From Pedosphaera sp. (GTDB lineage: Bacteria; Verrucomicrobiota; Verrucomicrobiia; Limisphaerales; SIBH01), in contig SIBH01000005.1 in NCBI GenBank assembly GCA_009695285.1, positions 1 to 38,267 on the forward strand: a stretch of 38,267 nt of DNA, given 5' to 3'. A model generated the notes under the pieces. That model was not told where the DNA came from. It saw nothing but the letters and a program-made list of their open reading frames with translations, and ran no database searches. The position numbers and the translations under genes are program-made. Positions 1 to 7,655 of this stretch are shown here, piece after piece (position 1 is the first letter of the stretch; each line of letters starts with the position of its first letter).

Positions 1-245
1 TCGAAATTCGTGCGCCACATCATGCCGGTGGCCGTTTCCTGGGCGGTGAGCGCGCACTCGGTCCGCAGCTCATGCGCGCCGACATAGACTTTGATGACCG
101 GTAAATTAGTCTGGGCGTATGGTAGATAAGACATCGCGTTCGTGATGGGCGGGACGTTGGTGGTGGCCGGCACGACCGGAGCAGGCTTCGTGCAGCCGGC
201 CACCGCCAGCACGAAGCCCAGTGAAAGCATCCAGAGAAATTTCAT
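1..245 (-). CDS. DUF192 family lipoprotein (3' end outside window)
   Basis: An uninterrupted minus-strand frame opens with ATG at 245 and runs off the left edge, so about 81 N-terminal residues are visible. The start gives a lipoprotein signal peptide: a short charged n-region (MKF), a hydrophobic core and the lipobox VAGC, with Cys18 as the predicted lipidated residue. A Pro/Thr-rich linker follows. The last visible part (IKVYVGAHELRTE, then a TAQETATGMMWRT segment) matches the start of the DUF192 domain, whose members typically read 'EVADTPEERARGLMFR'. DUF192 proteins are small beta-rich, usually exported proteins of unknown function. It lies 48 bases downstream of the small membrane protein on the same strand and is probably the last gene of the aroE-pilD transcript. 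Assignment rests on the N-terminal third of the domain only. Confidence 0.75.
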   Translation of the reverse strand, partial: MKFLWMLSLGFVLAVAGCTKPAPVVPATTNVPPITNAMSYLPYAQTNLPVIKVYVGAHELRTECALTAQETATGMMWRTNF

Positions 246-293
246 GACGGAAAGGTGCGGGAGTTTCGGCTCATTTTCAACTGTCATCGCGCG

Positions 294-668
294 TCAGGTC
301 AAATCCAAGTTGCCGCGAACGATGCGGCCCAGCAACCAGCGGATCCCGAAACCGCACGCCATACAGAGGACGAAGACGACCAAGGCACGGTTGCGTGTCT
401 CGCGCACGGCCCAACCGGTCGCAGCCGGATCATCCGAGCCGGCTTCGCCGTCCTCGCGGTTCGCCACGGAAGGATGATTTTCAGCGGTGGCCTCCGGGAT
501 CGCGGCCAAGTGAATCGTAAATTCATTCCGGACCCGATCCACCGTGATTGGATCACAACACATCGTGGTGATGCCAGCCCAGAGAACAGGCCGCGCCGCC
601 CAACGCGCGCCGAAGAACAGCAACCCAAGCCACAGCGCCATGCCGACAATAATATGCCGCGCGCTCAT
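294..668 (-). CDS. small two-helix membrane protein of unknown function
   Basis: A 124-residue protein. It has one hydrophobic segment at residues 6-20 (IIVGMALWLGLLFFG) and a second near the C-terminus (about 96-113, ALVVFVLCMACGFGIRWL). Between them is a hydrophilic stretch of about 60 residues that includes an acidic EDGEAGSDD patch. I do not recognise a family. The ATG at 668 sits 6 bases after the prepilin peptidase stop, and no competing minus-strand ORF fits better, so it is read as a co-transcribed gene. The competing frame 299-649 on the same strand is Arg-rich and looks like a shadow. The position between a prepilin peptidase and an exported lipoprotein hints at an envelope role, but that is only context. 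Confidence 0.6.
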   Translation of the reverse strand: MSARHIIVGMALWLGLLFFGARWAARPVLWAGITTMCCDPITVDRVRNEFTIHLAAIPEATAENHPSVANREDGEAGSDDPAATGWAVRETRNRALVVFVLCMACGFGIRWLLGRIVRGNLDLT

Positions 669-674
669 GAGGAA

Positions 675-1769
675 TCATCTCCCGAAAATCCACCCCATGA
701 TCTGCGGTCCGGCGAACATCCAGATCACCGCCGCCAGCGCGATGTACGGGCCGTAGGGCAGCTTACTCGACCATTCCTGGCGCTTCATCGCGATCAACGT
801 CACGCCCACCGCCGCGCCGATGACCGAACTGGCCATCAGCGAAAACAGCGTCGCCTGCCAGCCCAGAAACGCGCCGATCGCCGCCATGAATTTCACATCG
901 CCGAAACCCATCGCCTCACGCGGCACCACGATCTGGTCGGTGACCACTTCCATGTGGTGCGTGTCCTCGGGGTTGAAAACGTCCTCTCCGATCATCAGCT
1001 TGTCCTGGCTGAGGCGCACGCTGGCGTTGGCATAGCACCGGTCCACCAACTCCACCGTCTTCGCCTCGAGACAGATCGTGTCGGACTTGCGGTAAAAAAA
1101 TTCGTCGTAGGGCATCTCCCGATCCGGCAGCAGCACGCTGTTCTCCGTGAAGACGACCCGACTGCCGGGCGCCAACTCGATCTTCTGCCGGCCAAAGAAC
1201 AGTTTCCCGGCGCGCAGAATCGCATAAACCGTCCCGCCGCCGACGAGGATGCCGAGGAAGCTCTCCCCCAGCGACGCCACCGCCGTGGCTTGGCCGTGCA
1301 GCGCCGGAAAAAAAAACGAGCAGATGAATCCCACCACGATCCCGCCGATGGTGATTTCGTCCGGGATGATGAAATGCTCGAAGTCGATGAACGTGGCCGC
1401 GATCAATCCCGCCAGCACCAGGCAGTCGACCAGCGCCACTCCGGCGGACTGCTTGCCGAACACCAGCCAGCAGGCGAGAAACGCAAAGCCGGTCAGCAGC
1501 TCGACGAGAAAATAGCGGGCAGAAATCGGGGCCGCGCAGTTTTTGCACCGGCCGCGCAGCGCCAGCCAGGTGACGAGCGGGATGTTGAGAAACCACGGGA
1601 TGGAATACTTGCACTTTGGACAATGCGACGGCGGCGAGACGACGCTCAAGCCGAGCGGCATCCGGTAAATGACCACGTTCAGGAAGCTGCCAACCAGGCA
1701 GCCGAAGGTGAAGAAGACGAGCGCCCAGAATTGAAACGGGACCTTGGCCCAGACGCCGGGATCAAACAT
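675..1769 (-). CDS. pilD: prepilin peptidase (A24A family) with large cytoplasmic insertion
   Basis: Polytopic membrane aspartyl protease that cleaves, and in many family members N-methylates, type IV pilin or type II secretion pseudopilin leader peptides. Visible family marks: N-terminal GSFLNVVIYRMP; a zinc-type pair CPKC and CKNC flanking the first loop; first catalytic Asp in FIDFEHF (about residue 129); second in the diagnostic GFGDVK (about 291). ATG at 1769 is preferred over ATG at 1811. It is preceded by GGGGAG seven bases upstream, starts directly with the usual short N-terminal leader, and overlaps aroE by 8 bases rather than 50. The protein is 364 residues against about 250-290 for typical members. 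The excess is a hydrophilic block at about residues 195-285, just before GFGD. It could serve a type IV pilus or a type II system; no pilin gene is in the window. Confidence 0.9.
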   Translation of the reverse strand: MFDPGVWAKVPFQFWALVFFTFGCLVGSFLNVVIYRMPLGLSVVSPPSHCPKCKYSIPWFLNIPLVTWLALRGRCKNCAAPISARYFLVELLTGFAFLACWLVFGKQSAGVALVDCLVLAGLIAATFIDFEHFIIPDEITIGGIVVGFICSFFFPALHGQATAVASLGESFLGILVGGGTVYAILRAGKLFFGRQKIELAPGSRVVFTENSVLLPDREMPYDEFFYRKSDTICLEAKTVELVDRCYANASVRLSQDKLMIGEDVFNPEDTHHMEVVTDQIVVPREAMGFGDVKFMAAIGAFLGWQATLFSLMASSVIGAAVGVTLIAMKRQEWSSKLPYGPYIALAAVIWMFAGPQIMGWIFGR

Positions 1770-2703
1770 GGGCGCGCTCCCCGCCGTAAATGTTTTTCTC
1801 CAGCGCCGCACGCATGACCGCGACGGGCGCGGGCCGGCCGCTCCAAATTTCCAGCGCCTTTGCGCCCTGATGGAGCAACATACCGAGACCGTTGGCCGTG
1901 CGGCACCCGGCCTGTTTCGCCGCCTGCAGCAACGGCGTTTCCGCCGGGCGATAGATCATGTCATAGACCGCCTTCGCCTGGGCGAAGGAAAAATGCTTTT
2001 CATCGAGCGGCGAGACGTCCCCCGCTTTCAAGCCGAGCGAGGTGGCGTTGAGCAGCAGATCGACGGTGAGATTGCCCGGATAGGCGGCGACGGCGGTGAC
2101 CTTCGGAAAGCGCAGTTGAATTTCCTCGGCCAGTTCCACCGCCTTGCGATGCGTGCGGTTGGCGAGAAAGAGCGCGCCGACGCCGGCGGCGGCGAGCTTG
2201 AGCGCGGCCGTCCGGCCCGCGCCGCCCGCGCCGAGCAGCAGGACTTTCGCGCCGTCCACGTCGAGCTTCAGATCCTCGTGGAGCGAACGCATGATTGCGT
2301 CGGCATCGGTGTTGAAACCGTGCGAGCGGATTTCGCCGGAAACTTCACCGGGGAAATGATCGAGTGGCCGCCAGTTTCCATCATCATCCCGCGCCTCGAA
2401 GCGGATGGTGTTGACCGCGCCCCAGATTTCGGCGGACTCGTCGAACACATCCACCATTTCCAGGGCGAGCAGCTTGTGTGGGACGGTGAGATTGAGGCCG
2501 ATGAACTTCATCGCCTTCGCGCCGGCGATGGCCTCGCGGAGATTGTCCGGGTGGACGGCAAAGGCGAGGTAACGCCAGTTCAGGCCCAGCGCGGCCAGGC
2601 CGGCGTTCTGCATCGCCGGCGAGGCGGAATGTTTGATAGGATGGCCGTAAACCGCGCAGTACCGCGTCGTCGCAGTGATCGGGTTGGCGAAGAGTTCAGG
2701 CAC
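1762..2703 (-). CDS. aroE: shikimate dehydrogenase AroE
   Basis: Cytosolic NADPH-dependent reduction of 3-dehydroshikimate to shikimate in chorismate biosynthesis. Landmarks: the substrate loop GHPIKHSASPAMQNA (residues 20-34) with the Ser-x-Ser pair; NLTVPHK with catalytic Lys77; AVNTIRFEA; NTDADA; the Rossmann motif GAGGAGR; NRT; NATSLGL; YDMIYRPAETPLL; and NGLGMLLHQGA near the C-terminus. At 313 residues it is longer than the roughly 270-residue norm, mainly through about 20 extra residues between AVNTI and the NTD motif. The start is GTG at 2703. No Shine-Dalgarno sequence precedes it and a promoter ends six bases upstream, so translation may begin on a leaderless mRNA. It overlaps the prepilin peptidase by 8 bases, suggesting co-transcription. 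Confidence 0.95.
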   Translation of the reverse strand: MPELFANPITATTRYCAVYGHPIKHSASPAMQNAGLAALGLNWRYLAFAVHPDNLREAIAGAKAMKFIGLNLTVPHKLLALEMVDVFDESAEIWGAVNTIRFEARDDDGNWRPLDHFPGEVSGEIRSHGFNTDADAIMRSLHEDLKLDVDGAKVLLLGAGGAGRTAALKLAAAGVGALFLANRTHRKAVELAEEIQLRFPKVTAVAAYPGNLTVDLLLNATSLGLKAGDVSPLDEKHFSFAQAKAVYDMIYRPAETPLLQAAKQAGCRTANGLGMLLHQGAKALEIWSGRPAPVAVMRAALEKNIYGGERAHV

Positions 2704-2709
2704 GGGCTG

Positions 2710-2738
2710 TTTATAGGCGGGGGGGCGTCAAAGTTCAA
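2710..2738 (-). promoter_or_regulatory. predicted sigma70-type promoter of aroE (near-leaderless)
   Basis: Read on the minus strand, TTGAAC (2738-2733) and TATAAA (2715-2710) are separated by exactly 17 bases that include a run of seven C. The -10 box differs from consensus at one base and the -35 at two. Only six bases separate the -10 box from the GTG start of aroE, so transcription would begin at or next to the start codon. Prediction from sequence only. Confidence 0.5.
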
Positions 2739-2813
2739 AGGGCAAAGTTGGCCGGGGCGAACCGGCGGAAGGTCATCTCAGATTCTTGCAGCCCGGTTGG
2801 CGCTCGTGGCCGC

Positions 2814-4937
2814 TCAGAGCTTGGACTGGCGCACCGGCGGTGCCGTGGAGGATTTTATCTTCTCGTATTCGGCGGTGAGCTTTTCGAGATGCTTCTGTTC
2901 GGAGGCGATGTCCTTGGCCAGCTTCTCGGCGGCTTTCTTGTCTTTCTTCTCGTCGCTCGCGGAGAGTTTTTCCTGCTCGCGCTTCTTGACGGCGATGGAT
3001 TCGCGGACACGATAGACACCGGAATAAAATTGGGCCGCCTTGAGCCGGGCGACCGTGGCCCGGGCCGCCGCCAGTTCCGCCGCCGGATCAATTGCTTTGA
3101 CCGGCACCGCGCGCTCCAGTTCATTCGCCCGCCGGGTCTTGATCGCCAGCACTTCGGTGGCGTTGGTCACTTGCAGGCGGAGTTTGTTCCGGACTTCCCG
3201 CTGGGCGGTGACCTTGGCCTGCAGCTCGTCGGTGGTGTTTTTGGCGAGGTTGGCCTTGAGTTTTTCCACCTCAGCCTCCTTCGCCACGACCGACGCCTGA
3301 AGCTGCTTCAACTCGGCCGTGGCCTTGTCCATTTCCGCACGGGCCTTGTCTTTTTCCGCCTTGGCCCGGGCGAGGTCAGCCGGGCTGTTCACGGCGACAG
3401 GTTTCGCGACGACCTTCTGAAGTTCGGCGACCCGCTGCTCGGCGGCGACAAGCTGCGCGGCAAGGGTGGGCGGGTTGGCGGAAATCTCGTCCAGAACCTT
3501 GATGCTCTCGGCGCTCCAGACGGTGAGCCGGCCGGTCCAGTCCGCTGCGAACACGCGGGTGCCGTCGTGATTGAAAGCGACACGGACCGGCAGTTCATTG
3601 GTGAAATCGAAGGAGCGGAGTTTTTTGCCGGTGCCGTCCCACGCGATGACCTGGTTGTCCCGGCCGCAGGTGACGAGTCGCCCGTCGTGCGCGTAGTCCA
3701 CGGCTAGCGCGCCGCCGGCGTGGGCGATCCAGGTGCCAGCCTGCCTGCCTTCCTGCGTCTCCCAGATTTTCAAAGCGCCGTCCTCGCTCACGGTAGCGAA
3801 AACCTTGGAGTCGCCGCGCCACGCAATGGCGGTGACGGCGGACTTGTGCCCGGCGGTGTTGTGCAGTTCCTCGCCGCTCGCCGCCTCCCAGACGAACAGG
3901 CCGCCGTTGCGGTCGCCGCTGGCGAGCAGTTTGCCATCCGGGCTGAAGGCGAGGGCCGTCACCCAGTCGGTGTGCTTCTTGATCTTGTGCTCCAGTTCGC
4001 CGGTCTTGGTGGAATAAATTTTTACGAGCCGGCCGGGGCCGCCGAGTGCGAGGCGGGTCTGGTCGGCGCTGATGTCGGAGGCGAGCACGGAATCATACTC
4101 GTCGCCGATGGTCATGACGCGGTCGCCGGTGGTCACGTTCCAGACGAGCACCCGGCCGGACTTGCCGGCGTGACCGCCGCCGGCCACGAGAAGTTTTCCG
4201 CTGGGGCTGAATTTCAAATCGCACGGCTGGCCCTCGGGGAACGGCAGGACGCCGAGCAGTTCGAGCGTCTCGGACTGGTAGAGCAGCACCTGCTTCTGGC
4301 CGGCCACGGCGAGGAGCGGCGACCACGGGCTGCCGGCCAGGCCGGTGATGGCTGAGGGGCGCGCGGTGAGGACGGGCGGTTCCAGCAGCAGGTCGCCGGG
4401 CATCGGCGGCGGGCCGGAGGGGCGGCCGATGGAGGCGGCGCTGAGGGCGAGGTCCATCGTCGGCTTGTTCGCCGCGATGGCCTTGCTGCCGGAGGATTCG
4501 AGCAGTCCGCCCGCGATCCACTTTTTGAAGACGGCCAACTCCTTGTCCGGCAGTTTCGGTTTGTTCGGCGGCATGTTCGGTTCGTCGAGGTGGTTGATGA
4601 CCTTGTGGAGCTTGCTGCCGTCGGGATCGCCGGAGACGACGATCTTGCCGGAGGCGCCGCCGCTTATCAGCGCGCCGTAGCTGGTCATGTCGAGGTCGCC
4701 TTTTTTCTTGTCAGGATTGTGGCACTTGCCGCAGTGGCTCTCGATGACCGGCAGAAGGTGGTCCTGATAGGTGACCTTCTCCTGCGCGCGCGCGGCGGGG
4801 GCGAGGAGCAATGCCGCCGTGGTGAGTGACAGCAGGGCCGAGCGGAAAAAGATGACGGGCGAGACGCCCGGGGACACAGCCGGGACGGCTGCGCCACTAA
4901 CTGGCGGACAGGGCATTTTTGAAACAGAGGGGGACAT
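2814..4937 (-). CDS. exported c-type cytochrome / seven-blade WD40 / coiled-coil protein
   Basis: A 707-residue protein. A signal peptide core (about residues 29-52, ending PAARAQ) follows an unusually long n-region. Next is a single haem-c domain of the planctomycete/verrucomicrobial type with CGKCH at 69-73 and a distal MPPNKPKLP segment that can supply the axial Met. Residues of about 190-480 form seven WD40-like blades (repeated SPDGKLLASGD..LFVWEAASG pattern), a closed propeller. The C-terminal 200 residues are rich in Lys, Glu and Ala and read as a long coiled coil. It is the last gene of the DUF1501 operon, 24 bases after the DUF1549/DUF1553 gene. It probably acts as an exported haem-bearing scaffold; redox partners are unknown. 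The start is uncertain: ATG 4937 and ATG 4916 both precede a palindromic repeat that encodes part of the n-region, and neither has a Shine-Dalgarno sequence. Confidence 0.88.
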   Translation of the reverse strand: MSPSVSKMPCPPVSGAAVPAVSPGVSPVIFFRSALLSLTTAALLLAPAARAQEKVTYQDHLLPVIESHCGKCHNPDKKKGDLDMTSYGALISGGASGKIVVSGDPDGSKLHKVINHLDEPNMPPNKPKLPDKELAVFKKWIAGGLLESSGSKAIAANKPTMDLALSAASIGRPSGPPPMPGDLLLEPPVLTARPSAITGLAGSPWSPLLAVAGQKQVLLYQSETLELLGVLPFPEGQPCDLKFSPSGKLLVAGGGHAGKSGRVLVWNVTTGDRVMTIGDEYDSVLASDISADQTRLALGGPGRLVKIYSTKTGELEHKIKKHTDWVTALAFSPDGKLLASGDRNGGLFVWEAASGEELHNTAGHKSAVTAIAWRGDSKVFATVSEDGALKIWETQEGRQAGTWIAHAGGALAVDYAHDGRLVTCGRDNQVIAWDGTGKKLRSFDFTNELPVRVAFNHDGTRVFAADWTGRLTVWSAESIKVLDEISANPPTLAAQLVAAEQRVAELQKVVAKPVAVNSPADLARAKAEKDKARAEMDKATAELKQLQASVVAKEAEVEKLKANLAKNTTDELQAKVTAQREVRNKLRLQVTNATEVLAIKTRRANELERAVPVKAIDPAAELAAARATVARLKAAQFYSGVYRVRESIAVKKREQEKLSASDEKKDKKAAEKLAKDIASEQKHLEKLTAEYEKIKSSTAPPVRQSKL
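4857..4898. repeat. palindromic intergenic-type repeat inside the start of a gene
   Basis: Two adjacent hairpins: GGGCG-AGA-CGCCC (4857-4869) and CAGCC-GGGAC-GGCTG (4877-4891), followed by CGCCACT. Both stems are perfect. This looks like a dispersed REP-like element. I have the impression that similar sequences are common in Pedosphaera-like genomes, but that needs a genome search. Here it is translated as part of the signal-peptide n-region of the cytochrome/WD40 protein. Confidence 0.55.
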
Positions 4938-4961
4938 GGTCGGAGCAAATCGCGGGCCGTT

Positions 4962-7652
4962 TCAATGGTTGAAAATGAACTCTTTGGAATTCAGCAGCGC
5001 CCAAAAGACATCGTTGAGGACTGCCTCCTGGTTTTTGCCGTCCTTGAGAAAGCCGTTCAGTTTGCCCGTTTCTTTCGCGGTCGGCTTGCGGGCCAGGCAG
5101 CGCAGATACAGATCCTCGATGATTTCCGCGCTGGTCTTTTTCTCGGCCAGCAGTTTTTTCACGATGCCGCCCTCGGCGATCTTGCCCTGGGTGGTGTCAC
5201 CGTTCAGGAGGTGCAGGGCCTGGGAAAGATTCGGCTCCACGCGCACTTCGCAGGAGCAGACGGTGCCGCGCGTGGCCCGGCCGAAGGTGGTGAGGAAATA
5301 ATTGTTCACGGCACCGTCGGCGATCTCGACGGAACGCGAGCCGCGGGGCAGGCCCTGAAACTTGTCCTTGGTGGCCGTGACTTCGGTGATGCAGTCGAGC
5401 ATCACCTCGGCGCGCATCCGGCGAATGGCGGCGTGAGAAAAATTCCGGTCGTCCAGCGCGTTGCTTTCGTTGACCTGCGACGACAACTGATAGGTGCGCG
5501 AGTTGCAAATGTCGCGGACGAGCTTCTTGAAGTCGTATTTGTATTCGGTGAATTTCGCGCCGAGCGTTTCGAGCAGTTCGGGGTTCGACGCCGGATTGCT
5601 CACGCGCACGTCGTCCACCGGCTCGATGATGCCCTTGCCCAGAAAATGCGCCCAGACAATGTTCGCCAGATTCTTCGCGAAGTACGGATTCTCCGGCGAG
5701 GCGATCCATTTGGCCAAGACTTCGCGGCGGTTCTGGCCCTTGGCGATTTCCGGCACGGCGCCGCCGAGAAATTTCGGGGCCATCGTCCGGCCGCCGAGTG
5801 GATGCTTCACGTCGCCGTCGGCCTTGTCGTAAATGACCGTCTCGCGCGGATCCTCGGCGGGCTTGCGGCCGACCTGCGGGAAAAACGCGGCGAAGCTGTA
5901 GTAGTCGTTCATCGTCCAGCGGTCGAATGGATGGTTGTGGCACTGCGAGCACTGGATGCGCATGCCCATGAAAACCTGGGCGACGTTTTCCGAGGTCTTG
6001 AGCGTGTCCTTCTCGATCTGGAAGTAGCTCGCCGAGGGATTTTTGAAGTTGCTCCCAGAAGCGGTCAGCAGTTCCTGCACGATCTTGTCGATCGGCACGT
6101 TGTTGACAAATTTGTCCTGGAGCCAGTTGTAGTAGAGCAGCGCCGCCTTCGGGCTGAACTGGTCGTTGTTGGAACGGATTTGCAGCAACTCGGCGAACTT
6201 CATCACCCAGAGGTCGGCGAATTCCTCGCGGCCGAGCAGTTCGTCAATCACGGCTGCGCGCTTGCCGGCGCTCTGGCTCTCCGAGAATTCCCGCACCTGC
6301 CGCGGGGTGGGCAGCGTGCCGGTGATGTCGATGTAAACGCGGCGGATGAACGTGGCGTCGTCGCAAAGTTCCGACGGGGTCATGCGCAGCTTCTTGAGCT
6401 TGTTGTGCACGAGGCCGTCGATGTAGTTGTTCTCCGGCGTCTCCGGGAAATCAAAGCGCAGATTTTTCGGAATCACGATCACCTGCGCGCCGACGGTGAA
6501 GGTGTCGAACCGCGCCGTGACGAAGGCCTCGCCGCGCTGACCGGCCTTGACCGTGCCGTCATCCGCGACTTTCGCACTCGGCTCGTTGTTGCTGAAAAAC
6601 GCCGCCAGGGTGGTGACATCGCGATCGGTACCGTCGGAATAGGCCGCGCGGACGGTCAGGCGCTGGGTGTTGTTGCTGCCTTCGAGCACGGCCTGGCGCG
6701 GATGGATCTCAAGGCCGGTGACGCGGGCGACGTTCGTGCCGTCCTTGGGCACGCCCGCCTCGATCCAGCGCAGCAGCGTGCGGCTCAGTTCACTGTCGGC
6801 CTTGAAGCGTTCGCCGCCGGTGTGTGGGACACGGCCCAGGCCTTTTTCCATGAGCAGGCTTTCCGCCGGCAGCGCGAGGTTCACGCGACGCCCGATGCTC
6901 TCCCGCGTCAGTCGGAAATAATCGCCGTCCGGATCGTAGCCAAAGAGCGAGAGGTGGAAGCCGTCCTTGCCGCGCGACGAGCCGTGGCAGCCGCCGGAGT
7001 TGCAGCCGGCCTTCATGAAGACCGGCATCACGTCGAGGCGGAAGCTGATCTGTCGTTCCACCTTGGACTGCTCCACCTTCACCGGCACCTTCAGAACTTG
7101 GCCGCCATATTTCACGGTTAGTTCCGTGCTGCCGTCGGCGGCGGGATGGGCCACCTGCTTTTCAAAACGAATGATGGATTTGTCAGCAAAAGAATAGCTC
7201 GCGTCCTCCGTGACATCACGCGTGAGTCCGTCGGGATAAATCGCCTGGACCACCAGGGACTGCCGGTCGCCCTTTGTGGAAAGATTGATGCTCGTCGGGA
7301 AAATTTTCACTTCGCTGGGCGGGGGGCCGGTGACAAACGACAAGATGCCGCCGGATTTTCCGCGCGTCAGAAACCAGCCGCCGACCGCGAGCAAGGCGAG
7401 CAGCACGGCGGCCATCGCCAGCACCGGCACACGGCGGCGGGCCGGAGCGGGCCGGGCGGCGGGCGCGGGCATCGGAATGGGAACCGCTGCCACGGGGGCC
7501 GCAGCAGACGTTTGGGGAACGACCACCGGCGCGACCACTGCGACCGCCAGAACGGTGATCGTTGTGGCGCAGGCCGGGCAGCCGATCTGACGCCCCACCA
7601 TGTCGGCCTCGGCGGAGAGGCGCTGACCGCAGTTGGGACAGGCAAACTTCAT
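4962..7652 (-). CDS. membrane-anchored PSCyt1-DUF1549-DUF1553 haem protein
   Basis: An 896-residue protein. Domains in order: a zinc ribbon with Cys pairs CPNC (5-8) and CPAC (25-28); an Ala/Pro linker; one membrane helix (about 75-96); an Ig-like beta domain (about 110-195); a PSCyt1 domain with the spaced haem motif CNSGGCH (217-223, CX4CH); a second Ig-like domain; DUF1549 (PSCyt2) beginning near NYIDGLVHNKL and containing a canonical CSQCHNHPFDRW; and DUF1553 (PSD1), from REVLAKWIASPENPYFAKN to the C-terminus. These families were defined in Rhodopirellula and are abundant in Planctomycetes and Verrucomicrobia; their reaction is unknown. If the helix is oriented as usual, the zinc ribbon is cytoplasmic and both haems are outside. 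It starts 3 bases after the PPC protein stop, so translation is probably coupled. Confidence 0.92.
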   Translation of the reverse strand: MKFACPNCGQRLSAEADMVGRQIGCPACATTITVLAVAVVAPVVVPQTSAAAPVAAVPIPMPAPAARPAPARRRVPVLAMAAVLLALLAVGGWFLTRGKSGGILSFVTGPPPSEVKIFPTSINLSTKGDRQSLVVQAIYPDGLTRDVTEDASYSFADKSIIRFEKQVAHPAADGSTELTVKYGGQVLKVPVKVEQSKVERQISFRLDVMPVFMKAGCNSGGCHGSSRGKDGFHLSLFGYDPDGDYFRLTRESIGRRVNLALPAESLLMEKGLGRVPHTGGERFKADSELSRTLLRWIEAGVPKDGTNVARVTGLEIHPRQAVLEGSNNTQRLTVRAAYSDGTDRDVTTLAAFFSNNEPSAKVADDGTVKAGQRGEAFVTARFDTFTVGAQVIVIPKNLRFDFPETPENNYIDGLVHNKLKKLRMTPSELCDDATFIRRVYIDITGTLPTPRQVREFSESQSAGKRAAVIDELLGREEFADLWVMKFAELLQIRSNNDQFSPKAALLYYNWLQDKFVNNVPIDKIVQELLTASGSNFKNPSASYFQIEKDTLKTSENVAQVFMGMRIQCSQCHNHPFDRWTMNDYYSFAAFFPQVGRKPAEDPRETVIYDKADGDVKHPLGGRTMAPKFLGGAVPEIAKGQNRREVLAKWIASPENPYFAKNLANIVWAHFLGKGIIEPVDDVRVSNPASNPELLETLGAKFTEYKYDFKKLVRDICNSRTYQLSSQVNESNALDDRNFSHAAIRRMRAEVMLDCITEVTATKDKFQGLPRGSRSVEIADGAVNNYFLTTFGRATRGTVCSCEVRVEPNLSQALHLLNGDTTQGKIAEGGIVKKLLAEKKTSAEIIEDLYLRCLARKPTAKETGKLNGFLKDGKNQEAVLNDVFWALLNSKEFIFNH

Positions 7653-7655
7653 GGG

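Noticed and set aside
255-3015. Long plus-strand frames opposite pilD and aroE (255-1817, 1744-3015)
   Set aside because: They mirror the well-supported minus-strand enzymes and are rich in Arg, His, Asp and Glu without motifs.
4965-7121. 718-codon plus-strand frame
   Set aside because: Antisense shadow of the DUF1549/DUF1553 gene.
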